A stretch of 64,000 nt of DNA from Toxonevra muliebris (GCA_963691655.1 OY829326.1:143052998-143116997); one strand, 5' to 3'; numbered from the stretch's first letter, positions 11,858 through 24,304 are shown. Notes: generated from the sequence alone by a model not told the origin. Made by a program: numbers and translations.

Positions 11858-12731
11858 GTGATCAACCACAATGAGAGTGACCAGCAAGAAAAAGAGGATG
11901 CAAATTTGGGGAAAGGTCCCGTGCAACATTAGTTACAAATTGCTTTCGATATTCGGTTCCATGACGATCTAATTCTGTCCCGAAATTCAGAAAATTTTTA
12001 ACAGACGTTTTCAAACATAAAGTTTTTTCTGTTTTCTGAGAAATGGTACTTTTTGAGATACGTGGCTGAAGAATAGAGGTAGCGATATGTAGTATTTTTC
12101 TAAAGAGCGGAAATTGTATTGATTCTAATGAGAATGACGTAATGTCAGTGCTGGAAAGGTAATAAAAACACGCTGGATGGAATTTAGACCGTGTAAATTG
12201 GGCCACATTTCATTTTGTACAGCTATCAAAATTCATTTGGCCATATGAATTAAAGACAATATCGAAAAATGTATTTAGACTGCGCGACCCAAATACATTT
12301 AATCAAATGACCGCCGTACCAAATGAAGAGTGGCCTGATTTCACTTGATCTAACTCAATTCACGAATATAAATTTTTGGCGGTCTTAAATCATATGGTCA
12401 AATGTATTTTAACAACACGGTCTAACTATTATGCAAATACACTTTGGTCCTCAGACTTAGTATTAACTGAGTGTAGACTATGTTCCATAGGAACCATTTT
12501 TTGCATACTTTCTTCAACACTTTCTTGATACGGATCGAATATAGAACTTTTCTGCGAGAGTACTTAAAAAAAAAAAAAGAATTCATTCATACAAATTGGT
12601 ACATGTTATTTACTCTTTTTAAATCATAGATTGGTATTTTTTGGTCATAAAGAGTTAACTCATCAGTTATTAATGTGCCTAAAATAACTCATAAATCTTT
12701 AAAGGAGTCATAAGACTCTGCAACAATTTGA
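11858..12731. other. non-coding, no gene seen
   Basis: No coding frame or RNA gene was recognised. Confidence 0.45.
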
Positions 12732-14112
12732 GGGTCAAAACCAAACCAATCTCAAACGATAGTATTTGACCTCAGTAACAAAAGCCTCAATCCCCTTTTG
12801 CTCCTCTACGTCACAATTTTTTTTTTACAGTGGTTTGAAATTTTTATTTTTTGGTCAAAAACCGAATCAAACAATGAGAAAAATCATATAAAAAATGTTA
12901 TTTAAGGTGGTTCTTCTGCGACCTATATTTAAATTTTCCGAGGCATGTTTCCTTAGAACATTTTAACCCTCTAACTCCCGCAAAAATGGGTAATTTTTGG
13001 CCTTTTTCTTAAAAATTCTTTAAAAGGTAGGTTTAAGGGGAGATGAAGGTTCAAAACATTCCACAAAAATATTCTCCAGAAAATTTCACTAAGGGCGACC
13101 GAAGACAAGTAGTCTCTAAGAGTTAGTTATTATTATAATTGAAATCTTTATATCCGATTTCATATTGTGTTAAAATTTTATGAATATCGGTTCAGTGGTT
13201 TACGAGATATTAAAGGAAAAATAGCACAACTCAAATTGATTTCTATTAGCATTTGAATTTTTGACGTGCTCTCCTGTAAAATTAAAAAAACTGACTTATG
13301 CTGTTATGCCTTGTGACCACAGATCTTTGGCAGCAGAAAATCATTTAGTGATATTGTAACGATGTGGTACAACGGTAATTTGCCGTAATTATATAATACT
13401 GTATAAGTTACATCAAGGCGGCATAGCTGAGAACTTCAAAATTGATGATTTTTGAGTAATTTTATTCGAAAGTGTAACTAAAAGTGTCGTAAATCTTTAT
13501 GCCGCAAAAGTTAAATTTGATAGTGATGCTGATTGTAGTGTGGACTTTACATAGAAATAATGTTGCCATATAAGGAGCCGTCCATAAATTACATGACAAT
13601 ATCATTAAATCATTTTACGTTCCATACTTACAGCACATATTGCAAGGATACTACTAATCATAATTGCAATATATGCTTCTTAACACTTAATTTCGTTTTT
13701 TATTTATTACCTTTAACTCCTAGAGACTACTTGTCTTTGGTGGCCCTTAGTGAAATTTTCTGGAAAATATTTTTGTGGAATGTTTTGACCCTTCACCTCC
13801 CCTTAAACCTAGCTTTTGAAGAGTTTTTAAGCAAAAGGGCCAAAATGACCCATTTTTGTGGGAGCTAGAGGGTTAAAATATTCTAAGGAAACATTTCTTG
13901 GAAAATTTAAATGTAAGTCGCCGAACACAAGAATCACCTAAAATGAAATTGTTTATATTATTTTTCTCATTGTTTGATTCGGCTTTTGACCAAAAAATAA
14001 AAATTTCAAACCACTGTAAAAAAAAAATTGTGACGTAATGGAGCAAAAAGGGATTGGGGCTTTTGGTATTGAGGTCGAATACTATCGTTTGAGATTGGTT
14101 TGGTTTTGTCCC
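12732..14112. mobile_element. non-autonomous element with ~400-bp terminal inverted repeats
   Basis: The left arm (12732-13131) and right arm (13710-14112) are inverted copies of each other over about 400 bp, with scattered mismatches. The ends read GGG(T/A)CAAAACCAAACC. Shared internal landmarks are a run of A/T next to GTGACGTA-type sequence, TTTTTGGTCAAAA, and GACAAGTAGTCTCTA. The 580-bp centre has no transposase. The motif GAGCCGTCCATAAATTACAT near 13576 resembles the end of another insect repeat. No target duplication is obvious. A hairpin of this size could produce double-stranded RNA if transcribed. Confidence 0.8.
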
Positions 14113-14938
14113 GAAAATATGTGTTGGCACTGTGTAATTTATCTAAATTAGAGTGTGTTTTGATTGATATTTAAGGATTCTTCAGAGAAAGAAAAAAAAC
14201 TTCTAACGCTTTTTTATCAGCTCAAATATGAGCAAAATACTCATAAATATAAGTCAAAAAATAATATTTTCGGTTTGCTGGATATACGCAATAGTAAATT
14301 TATTATATTTTGTCATTTAAAATGAGACAGAAAAATATTTTCTATAATGTAGGAGGTTGCCTACATAGTCTACACACTGTGTTTGCATTGCTTACACATT
14401 GTTTACTCCAAGATATAGATAACTAAAAAATTCATCACACCTGTGACTATCGATACTACCGTCTGCCTGTGAATTCATTGAGAAATTTCATCCATTGTTA
14501 AATTCATCCTGGGTGCAGCTGTCGATGACACTACAAATACTCGGGAAACTTCATACTAAATTTATGTTAATCCCAGATTTTCGATTTTTTACTAAAGAAC
14601 TAGACTTCTTAAATCACAATAATTTGCTCTATAAAGAAGCATAAGAAATATGAACAAAAACCTACACAGATTTATATCCATTTCTTCATCTAAATTTTGG
14701 AATCATATTTACAGATGATTGCTTGTAAGTTCAATTGGCAAAATAGATTTTCTTTTTCATTAGTCCGGCAACTACTTTGGTAGCTATGCTTACAAATAAT
14801 CCAAAAAATTTGTACATACTAAAAAGCAACTCCTAAAACATGGGCTATAAAAATTGAAGCAATTGAAATTTTTACAATCGTGCAGCACAATTGCATAAAG
14901 AGTAAAACGCTAGTAAAATTCAGTTAAAAGTAGATTTT
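14113..14938. other. non-coding, no gene seen
   Basis: AT-rich DNA without a recognisable coding, RNA or repeat feature. Confidence 0.45.
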
Positions 14939-15064
14939 ATGGCAACGAAATCTGAACAAAAGCTGCATAATTTTGAAAATTTTCTGTTTACTGAAAGTAT
15001 ATCTCCATCTATGTATACCTACGGAAAATCTTTGCTAACAAGCTTTAATGGCAATTGCTTTTTA
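14939..15064 (+). other. possible first coding exon (unrecognised)
   Basis: An ATG at 14939 opens a 42-codon frame (MATKSEQKLHNFENFLF...) that is not low-complexity. It meets a strong splice-donor match, GTAAGTAC, at 15065 exactly on a codon boundary. A fly-type initiator match (TTCAGTT) lies 20 bp upstream of the ATG. I do not recognise the peptide and found no partner exon. In DNA this AT-rich such a frame can arise by chance. Confidence 0.25.
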
Positions 15065-15154
15065 GTAAGTACATACATATATATTTGTATGCATGTTTGT
15101 ATGAGTGTGAGTGTGTATGTGAAGAATTTTCAGTTCATAGACAACATTTCCATT

Positions 15155-15295
15155 ATTAGAGGCATCTGTAATGCCATCATCGTCATCATCATCAGCATCA
15201 TCATGATCGTCATCGAAGTTAATCTTGTCGATGGATGTTGTCAAAGTATGTTTCCGCTTCCTGCGTGTTGTTAGCACACCAAGAAAAATAGATCT
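15155..15295 (-). other. possible acidic coding exon on minus strand
   Basis: On the minus strand a long pyrimidine tract ending in CAG (around 15296-15310) precedes an open segment reading LTTRRKRKHTLTTSIDK, then a run of Asp, then GITDASNNGNVVYEL. Basic followed by acidic low-complexity segments are common in cytoplasmic or nuclear regions of fly proteins. The Asp run comes from a GAT/ATC microsatellite, and no good donor follows, so a fortuitous frame is a real alternative. Confidence 0.3.
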
Positions 15296-15366
15296 GAAAA
15301 AAAAAAACAAAAAAACAACTTCTATGTTGAAGCTACTATACAGACAAACAAGTAAAGCTTGTGTGG

Positions 15367-15633
15367 CTATAACATTTTCGGTAAGCGAACTTTTGTGTTC
15401 GATGTTGATATTGGTAGTTGGATGATGATGGCATTGTTGTCGTCACTGATGTATATGAATGCTTGCATGTGTGTGTAAGTGTGCGTATTTGTTTGTTTGT
15501 TTGTTTGTTTGTATGTGTAGTTGCGGTGACCCAGCTTGCTTATTTTGATATCTGATGAGGCGGTATCTATTATTCTTATAGGTTTTGAGGCTGCCTGACT
15601 GCCTGCTTCTAAGTTATTCGCGGCATTTTTCAT
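15367..15633 (-). other. possible coding segment on minus strand
   Basis: An 88-codon minus-strand frame starts with ATG and reads MKNAANNLEAGSQAASKPIR, then IIDTASSDIKISKLGHRN. It passes through a TTTG/CAAA microsatellite (Lys-Gln-Thr-Asn repeats) and then IIIQLPISTSNTKVRLPKM. The first 38 residues look like ordinary protein; the middle is simple repeat. Together with the acidic segment at 15155-15295 it may belong to a host gene on the minus strand. No family is recognised. Confidence 0.3.
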
Positions 15634-15639
15634 GTATAA

Positions 15640-16882
15640 AACATGTCATCGTCCCATGAAGTTGGTTGCAGTTGCAGTTGCATCGTTCGTTTTATGCAGC
15701 ACATACATGCAAACACACATATATATGTACATATACTTGTATATTAGTTTGTTCGAGAATGGTGGGTTCACTGATGTTATTCCGGTATTTTCAATTGTGA
15801 GATAAACAAATGATTCTAAAAAGACGACACGGAAACGATAACAATAGTAAATGATGAGCGTCATTGTTTTCAAATTGTCAAAGGGTTATATGTGTTGTTT
15901 GTATGTGTGTGTAGGTATTTGTATGTTTTATTGTTGAACTTGCTCACAATTTGTTAGTAGGGAAAATTATCGTTAAGTGGTTTAAAAAACAACAAAGGAT
16001 GAGAATAAAAAATGTATCCTTTATGCCTTTGGATTATTTGTACTAGTTAGTAACTCTTTTATTCGAGTAAAGTTCAGGAACTAAAGATTGTTTCCTGGTG
16101 AGTTAATTTACAGATCTGCACCATGAGAAAACAATATTTATTGTCCAAGCTTTGATTTAAACCAAATTTCCAAGTTTTGAGGTGGAATTCAGGGAGAAAT
16201 ATTTCGCTTGATTAAACCTTAATACTAGAACTGGGTTGGAGCAAAGAGTAAAGCAATTCGAATCTTTGATTCTCTAAATAGTTGAGTACATAGTACATAA
16301 TGTACAAAGGAAGATTGCGAAGTACGTACTTATATCTTTATTTAATGTATACTTCCACAATTTCTGGACTACTCTGATTGGTTAAAATAGGAAATCCAAA
16401 ATATGTCGAACCAAGGCCTTAATGCAAGCATTGGAGTTGCTCTAAAATGGAATGATTTTGAAAATATTTTCTGAAAGGAAACCCCGATTTAGATATTTTA
16501 CTGTTAATTTTCTAAGAGCTAAGCACTTAATATCAGATATATAGCTATATATTCATATATTTCCGCATCACACATTAGAGTACAGTCGAGTAGTCTACTT
16601 GTCTGCTGAGCCGACTAAAAGTAGTCAGAGCATTCCGCATAGAATCGGGTGCGGCGATTGAACTGGTGCTGGAATTCCAGAGTATAAATATGCATCAGAG
16701 GTTACAAGGTAAATGGAAGAAACTGTCAATATTCATAGCAAAGGCTGAGAAAGAAAATGGGCACATGTCTTGATGCCAGGTACTAAAAAAATAAGAGGAG
16801 GAACCCATAATGCTCAGAGAAATTAGAGTATGCGAGACACATACTTCGATGGTCGCCGTAGCGTAGTGGTTATTGTGCTTCA
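15640..16882. other. non-coding with microsatellites and a tRNA-like A box
   Basis: TG-rich microsatellites near 15700 and 15890. At 16850-16880 the sequence GGTCGCCGTAGCGTAGTGG, followed by TTATTGTGCTTCAC, resembles the 5' end (A box) of a tRNA-derived SINE. No B box follows before the hAT element begins, so the SINE call is weak. Confidence 0.35.
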
Positions 16883-16890
16883 CTACAACT

Positions 16891-18693
16891 CAGCGTTGCC
16901 AGATGGACGACCGCTACGTCATTTGGATGATTTCAGAGCCAAATGACGATTGGACGATTAAGTAGCACGAAATGACGTTTTACGAAAAGTTTGAAAACAG
17001 GAAATTTGAAAAGAATACAAATATGTGACAAGGAATAAAACATACAAACAATACAAAAAAATTACAACTGATTTGATTTAACTCTTGATTTTTTTATATT
17101 AACAAAAAAGAAAAGAGAAAACCAGTCAAAAGTGCTAAAACTAAAAAATGGGTAAATTTTTCATAAAATTGAGTAAGTTTTAATACTGGCCGTTTTTTGT
17201 TTTAACTTTCTTATGGGTTATTTCTGGTAAGAAAATTCTAAGAATGTCTGGTCTGGTGTTCCGGCCTAATTTTCAAGGTTATTTCGGGAATTTTTTATTA
17301 AATACAATCATTTAGATTTTTTATATGTTATTACTGGCTTCTTTCACTGTACAAAAAAAAAATTTTGGAGTTTATTTTACGATATTTTTTTATAGTTTCT
17401 TACGTCGAAAGTGAATACCTAAAAAAAAGGTGTGGAACTCGGGTGATTAAACAAGAAACAAAAAATTTAAATAAATTACTGTTCTGTGGGCTTGTCATTC
17501 TGGCAGGTAGTAGATTTAACATTTTTATTCAAAAATATGGTGGACTGCTAAAAAAAAATTTCAAAAATCGCTTTGTTTTTTGTTGAAAAATTGGTTAAAA
17601 AATAGGGAATGATTAAAATAAATAATTCTACTACCTGCGAGAGGCATTGGCGTGTAGTTTAACATATTAAAATTTCATCCCAATCGAATTCTTTCAGACC
17701 CTTGGGCAAATCAAAAAAAGTTTTTTCGAGAAAAACGCTTTAACAACAGATAAAGTTTTAACAACGGGCGCTCTCGACTCTATGCTATAACTTCGTCATA
17801 GCATAACGAAAAAAATTTGGTTTATAGAAATTAAAATCTCAAGATAATTCCTTAAGTTTGATGGACCAGGTCTATCTTGCGGAGGTGTACGAAATATTCT
17901 AATATATAAAAATGTAAATAAATAATATCTTCGCTAAATAACAAATAGCCGGATAGCTGCGGATCCCATTTTTATTAACAAAATAATAAATGCATATAAT
18001 AAAACTATATGAAAATGTGATTATTTGTGGTATCAGTGTACTTATAAGAGATAGAAATTTTTTTGTTAAAAACAAAATATATGAAATAAAATGAAACGTT
18101 GAAACTGTTAAAACCATTTTTTTATGATATTTATCTCAGTATCTTGACTGTAACGGATTTTAGAGCTATTTCAGTTTTACTGTTGTATGGGAAGTGGGCG
18201 TGGCAGTTGACCGATCACGCTCATTTTCATAATTTTTCTTTTCCACGACCTAAGAGTAACTCAAGTCCAAAATTGTTATGCTGAGATGATTTCTTATATA
18301 TTTTTCCGCACTTTGTATGGAGTCAAGCCCATGTATTTATTGTCCTTTATTATTCGTCTTCGTATGTGAATTTTATGGTACAAGTATTTAGAGGTATGTA
18401 GATGTATTTTTTCAAACAGTAGCCATTTCAAATTTTTGACAAGTAAGAGAAACATTTTTTGGAAATGGGTAGAAAATAGAGAGTTAGTAGTAGATTATTA
18501 ATACTACTTACAATAAAAATATAAATAATGATATTTAATTTATTTTCTTTATTAGCAAATACCATGAAATTAATAAAAATAAACTTTTAAATCATGTTTT
18601 TGTTTTGTTACTTAAAATGACGATTTGAACAGTCAAATGACGCTTTTCAAAGTTGTTTTGGACGTTTTCCAAAAAAAAATTCTGGCATCACTG
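16891..18693. mobile_element. degenerate hAT-like element, 1.8 kb
   Basis: The left end is CAGCGTTGCCAGA and the right end the complement of CAGTGATGCCAGA, matching the CAGNG start usual for hAT ends. The 8 bp outside are CTACAACT at the left (16883-16890) and CTACTACT at the right (18694-18701), one mismatch. The interior contains no recognisable transposase, only short broken frames. TGACG-containing motifs recur inside both ends (AAATGACG near 16955 and 18646). A chance match of the right flank to its CTA repeat is possible. Confidence 0.6.
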
Positions 18694-18701
18694 CTACTAC
18701 T

Positions 18702-19819
18702 ACTACTATACTGCTTGGTCTTCACAGTAGGTATGGTAAATTCATCTTTCGCCCTTCATAAAGGCACTATAGGGGAAATACTTATGGTAAAGCATTGGAA
18801 CATATTGAGATCGTTTTTATGATAAATAAATTAACAAAGCTTATTTAAAACCAACCTAGTATGGCCATTGCACTAAGGCCTAAATATGGTAAGCACCAGA
18901 CTCGCTTGCACGTATAATCACATACAAAGCAATGATCTCAATATGACAATATGGACATTATATTTATGCTATTCAAAATTTCTAAATTATTTTTAGTTTG
19001 ACCAAATCTAGAATATATATCAATAGCCATACAATTTTTATACCTATATAAGTTTTTATTCATTTACATATATAATTTGTTTCATTCCTTTTTGTTGTTG
19101 ACCTAAGTAAAGTACTTTATTTAAATACAACATACAAAATTTTAGGATATGCTTACATTTTAAATGGTTTGGTTTTTGTGGTTTTTGATGTTTTGTTTTT
19201 CATTCGAAATATTTCAAAGGATAATATATTTTTACTTTTTTCCTTAAAAAATATTTCTACATTTTTATTTAAATTTGTTTAAATACATACGTGCCTACAC
19301 ATTTTCAACCACAAATGTTATTTAAATGAAAAAAAATGTTGTGGTTTATTATATTTAGGTATTAAGAATTGCATTTTTTTCATGCTTTGCTTCTTTGTTA
19401 ATGATTCTTAATTAACTTTGTTAATTATGTACGAATTACTAATTGGGTCAAATGGTTGTGTTGAGCATAAAAAAAGTACATCCGTATATATTTTTCTGTT
19501 TTACTCGTATACTAATTTCACTATGTTAATATATTAATTGAATAACCTTCAAATTAAGGGTCATAAATAAGTTAAATAGTTCAGTATATTTGTATTTTAT
19601 TTGTTGGGGGAAAATGATTTTCCAACTACTACTTGCCAATGATTTAGAGAACTACAAAGTGCTTAACGTAAGTTATTCTCATATACTTGTAGCAGCGAAC
19701 TTTAACTAATGGAAAAAAATATTATTTAGTAACAGTAAAAAAAAGTTGCGAATACTAGTTTATTTAATTTTATTTAAACAAATTATGAAATCTGCTAAGA
19801 ATCCTTCTTTAAAAGTCTA
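18702..19819. other. AT-rich sequence, no gene seen
   Basis: A short CTA run at the start, then very AT-rich DNA with no recognised feature. Confidence 0.5.
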
Positions 19820-21530
19820 ATTTGATTTCTGGACACGATATCTGATTTTATTTTTGATCAAAGTGTGAGTCTGAATATTTTTGGTCTACTTTTTGCATTG
19901 ATTTTTAGCCTACTTTTGGTCTGAATTTTAATCCAATTTTTGGTCTGAGGTATGGTCAGAGGTTTTGTTAAAATTGTGGTCTGACATTGGACTGAATTTT
20001 TCTTAGCTTTTTATTTAAGTTTAAGTTTAAATATCAGGATGGTTTTTGGCTTAAATTTTGTTTGACTTTTTCGATTGAATTTTAATTTGCTTTAGGTTTA
20101 AATTCTGGTTTGAATTTTGGTCAGTTTTTGAACAAAGTTTGGGTTTGAAAATCGGAATCGGAGCTTACGTTGGTTTTTCGTCGGAGATTTGATCTGAATT
20201 CAAAAGATCAAAAATACTAGTTTAAATGTGTATATCGGGATAATTTTGGTATTTTTTTGGTCAAAATTTTGGCCTAATCTTTGGCTTAAGGCTTAGTTTG
20301 GCTTTTTCTATCTGACTTTTTGGTAGGATTTTGAATACCTGTCTATAGGAGTTTAAATCTGAATTTGGTCATTTTTTGATCTGAGTTTTAGTCTGCTTTT
20401 TGTCTTATATTTGGTTTGAATTTTGATCTGAAATTTGGCATGTATTTCGGTTTGAATTTTTATCGGAGTTTTAGACTGAATTTTTATCAGTTTTTGACCT
20501 AAGTTTGGGTCTAAATATAGAAAACATTTTTGGTATAAATTTTGTATGTTTTCGTTTCAATTTTGGTTTGATTTTTTTTTTTCACTAAGTTTTCGTTAGC
20601 TTTTTATCTAAGTTTGAGTGTGAATATCGGTATGATTTCTAGTCTGAATTTGGTCTGGCTTTTTTAATCAAAATTTCGATCTGAATTTTGAACTGAATTG
20701 TGGTAGGTTTTTGATCAAATATCATTCTGATTTTTGATATGAATTTGGTTACATGTTGATCTGAGTTTTTGACTTGAATTTTAGCCATAGATTTGGCTAA
20801 AATTTTGGATTTGATTTTATCGGTTTTTGAACTGTATTTTATTCTGCTTTTGGTCTGAATATTAATCTGAATTTTGGTTTGAATGCTAGCCTAATTTTTC
20901 GGCTTAGTTTTACCCTGTTTTTTATTTGACTTTGGGTCTAAATATCATAATGACTTTAGGACAGAATTAAGCCTATTTTATGTCGAACTTTGGTATGATT
21001 CTTAACTTTATTAATAGTCAGTTTTTGAATCTTTTGAGTTTAAGTCTTGATATCGTTGTGATTTTTGTCTACTTTTTGGACTGATTTCGAGTGGTCTCTT
21101 TGTCCAAGATATGGTTTAAATTTTGTTCTAAATCTTGACTTGAGTTTGGGATAGAATTTTCTTCAGTTTTTTATCTAAGTTAGAGTCTGAGAAGCGAGAT
21201 GATTTTTTATCTGATTTTTGTCCTGAATTGAGGTCTAAGGTTTGGTTTGAATTTTACCAAAAAGTTTGAGTTTTGGTGTGAACTTTGAACTGATGTTTGG
21301 TCAGTTTTTGATCTAAATTAGAATTTAATTATCGGCATGGTTTCCGGTCTGAATTCGATTTTTTTCACCAGAGCTTTTGTTTGTTTTAGATCTGAGTTTT
21401 AGCCATTTTTTTTTTTTTGGTGTGAATTTGATGTTAAATTTAACTTGAATGTTGGTCAGAGACTTAGATTGAATTTTGGTCTAAGTTTTGGTTACCATTT
21501 AGATCGACTTTTGCAATTGGTTTTCATATC
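19820..21530 (+). repeat. degenerate 12-bp-period array, locus 1
   Basis: About 1.7 kb is built from diverged copies of a 12-bp unit close to GAATTTTGGTCT, with Gs and Ts on this strand and few Cs. The period is clearest where copies are adjacent, for example TCTGAATTTT repeating 12 bp apart. Copies vary by substitutions and small indels, so the array is old. The same unit forms arrays at 39005-39560 (opposite strand) and 61800-62995. A perfect array would encode a 4-residue repeat, but stops break every frame. Confidence 0.8.
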
Positions 21531-23142
21531 TTGGGACCAATTATTTCTCATGCAGTTTTTGGTTTTGAATTCGAGTTTTTCGATACCGATTACCAAATTT
21601 CCCCGGTTAATATAATAGAGCGACGATAACGTTTTTAGTAACATATTTGAAGCTCTGATTTCTCACAATCTTTAGAATATTATTAAGGAAGGAAATTTGC
21701 TGGTCACTGTGGAGATAAAGTCAGAAAGAAATCGATTTGTGACTAGGACTAAATATAAAAACACAAGGAATTTTTTAAGCATCATTTTTAAATGAAAGTA
21801 TTGGAAGAACATGCAACTTATTGCAATTTTATAACAAACGTACATATTCTTAATCCGATTTTTGTTAAAATTATTAAATTAGGTAAACTATGTACATATA
21901 TTAAATGCAAAGTATACATGCATATATAAGCGTACAATTGAGTTATTTTGATATTGGTAGTGTATTTTGCACAAATATAAACACACTTACATATCTATTG
22001 ACAAATGGACGACTGACTGGCTCTTATTTATTAATGCCAAGTTTTTATTTTGCTTCCTTAGTTGGCAAGTGCTAATTACTGACATTAAAGTTAGGCCATA
22101 ATAATATACATTTTATGGCACAATTAACAATTTAAATACCAAAAGCAATAAAATGGGAGAATTCTATTGTACTGTAGAACAAATTACCTTGCTTTGTAGC
22201 AATTCGACAGACTTTTATTGCATACGTCCATATGTGTTTACATTATATAGCTATAAGTCGAAAGAATGTCTTAATAAATATTACTTTGGAAAACCCCCGG
22301 GCAATGTTGGGCATTTGCCATTACTACACATAGTTACATGTAAGAACATGGAAATATTCTTACAGCCATATGCAGTTGTGCTGGCATACATATTTACGTT
22401 GTCTGTCATTTTGTGCTTGCCCTTCTATGCACTCTCTGTCGCATGCATACAAAAATACACACATACATATAAATGCTAAGGCACACGCATACTAAGTGCC
22501 ATGCGCTTATGTCTGTGTATATGCTCATTATTTGCATAGCAATTGCTTTGCTTCCTCTCTTCGTGCTTAAGTGTGTATGCGTAAATGCAGTTGCGGTTTG
22601 CTTTGTGCAGCTTCTTTATAAACGTACACACACATACACACTCACGCAAATGTGTTCATTCATTTTCATTTATATATAGATATATGAATATGTATATGTT
22701 TTGTTTCTTGATTTTTGTTTACGCAATAAATTGCTTTGAAAATTTCTCCAAGCTTTCAATTTAATCGAGTATGTTGGCAATATGGTTATGCATTAACGAA
22801 TACACATACACATCTGCATTTGCACATATACATGCATACAAATATGTATTTGCATGTGCAAGGAAATAAATAAACATTAGATTAGTGTATGTAGTTCTTT
22901 CTAAATGAGCATCCATCACCACAAGTAAGAAAAAAAGTTGTTCATATTTCTTTTTGGATTTGCTTTTCCAAAACACAAAAATGTTTTTGTTCGGTACTAG
23001 ACCAAATTCTACAATTATTGTTTAACTTTTCGTTTATATATTTATGATTGCAACTTTAATTAATCTATAAAGCACATACATTTCATAGTAATTGGGTTTG
23101 AAAACTAAATCTATATAAATCTAAATGCAAACTTATTTAAAT
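21531..23142. other. non-coding with CA/TACA microsatellites
   Basis: AT-rich DNA with short ACAC and ATAC runs around 22450-22680 and 22800-22860. The frame at 22153-22479 has no recognisable protein features. Confidence 0.45.
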
Positions 23143-23494
23143 TTTGTTTTTTATAGTTAATTTTAATTGCACATATCTTAAGATATTAAGCAAATTATAT
23201 GACAATGAGAGCCTGAACCTAATTATTGGTTTCCAATGAGCCCAATAATATTTATATATGGAATTCAGCTGTGCGATATAGCTAACAACTCCAATTTAGA
23301 AATTTTACAATCGAAGGCATTACGTCTTATAACCAATGCCCCATGCCTTTTTAGCAATATCGCTTTACATTCTGTTCTTAATGTTCCTAACGTCAAGGAC
23401 GAAATAACCAGATATTCAACTAATTATTTAACAAGACTTAGTAATTATATAAATCCATTGGCTATCGAGCTAATGGACGATTCCAATGAACTTA
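23143..23494 (-). mobile_element. Jockey-like LINE 3' fragment with internal inversion
   Basis: Minus-strand reading gives a 3' end: the T-rich tract at 23143-23150 corresponds to poly(A), and 23150-23250 is the complement of the 3' untranslated end of the Jockey-like copy at 49822-50377. Immediately beyond, 23250-23494 is in the opposite (plus) orientation and encodes the C-terminal part of ORF2: YGIQLCDIANNSN, LQSKALRLITNAP, LARLSN/INPLAIEL-type sequence. An inverted 5' segment joined to a normal 3' end is the product expected of twin priming during target-primed reverse transcription. The target duplication could not be identified. Confidence 0.75.
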
Positions 23495-23553
23495 AAAGAT
23501 ACATCTCCGGACCAGTATTGGGACTGAATACTAGCGGCTATCATCGGCACTAA
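23250..23553 (+). pseudogene. Jockey-like ORF2 C-terminal fragment
   Basis: The frame contains YGIQL, SKALRLITNAP and NPLAIELMDDSN, the segment that follows the reverse transcriptase domain in Jockey-clade elements. It matches 49826-50040 closely up to NELKR. After about 23494 the sequence stops resembling the family, so the last 20 codons of the open frame are probably flanking DNA. The peptide has no catalytic residues. Confidence 0.75.
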
Positions 23554-24302
23554 AATACAGCAATACATTATATGTTAAAACTAAACAAAATAAAAAGCTT
23601 GAACAACTTGAAAAAAAACGACTCATTGTTTGCAACGATCCTGAAAACCGCTTAGCATAACTCAGCTATAAAATTTAACGACAGCATATTTATTCGAACA
23701 AATTAATTTTTTTTTCTGATACCACTAGTTTTACTAATATTATGGCAAATTATGGGATATGAAAGGTCTAAGCAACCATTCTGTGAAGTTTTTGTATTTG
23801 TACACGAATAGAAGCAACCTACAGTTTTATGCTTAATCCAAACGGTGAAGAGAAAAGGTTTTCTTAAGCGATTTTTATTCTTGGAAGTTTGGTATTCCCA
23901 GTCAAGAATAGAACAAATTTTATTTTCTATATTTGACCCGAGCACCTTGTTTAGCAGTATAATACACTAACTACCAGGCTTTAATAAGTTAATGGAAGCA
24001 ATAGCAATTTTGTCTGAAGTAATCCAAATGTGCTCCTAACTACACAATCTCTTGAGAAAACTGATTTACTCTACTTTTGAATAGTTTTGATGTTTAATCA
24101 TCTATGACAGTTTTTGAGAGACGGGACACTGATTCACCATTTATTCCCAATCGTCTATATAAGCTTGAAAAGCACAGGTTTACACAGTTTTGAACCCGAG
24201 CAACCAATGGATTATTTTATTGTAATTTTAGGTGCTGATTATGGATCTGTAGTAGGGTTTTCGCTATCAGGTTAAGTTTTTGCAAAAATTTGCATTTTGA
24301 AA
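23554..24302. other. non-coding, no gene seen
   Basis: No feature recognised. Confidence 0.45.
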
Positions 24303-24304
24303 TA

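Noticed and set aside
16850..16890. Stand-alone tRNA gene
   Set aside because: Only an A-box-like segment is present; no B box or cloverleaf follows.
18702..18740. LINE (CTA)n tail near the hAT right end
   Set aside because: A short CTA run is present but no LINE coding or 3' untranslated homology precedes it.
22153..22679. Possible membrane protein frames of 108 and 68 codons
   Set aside because: Hydrophobic residues come from AT-rich codons and CA microsatellites; no splice or promoter support and no family recognised.
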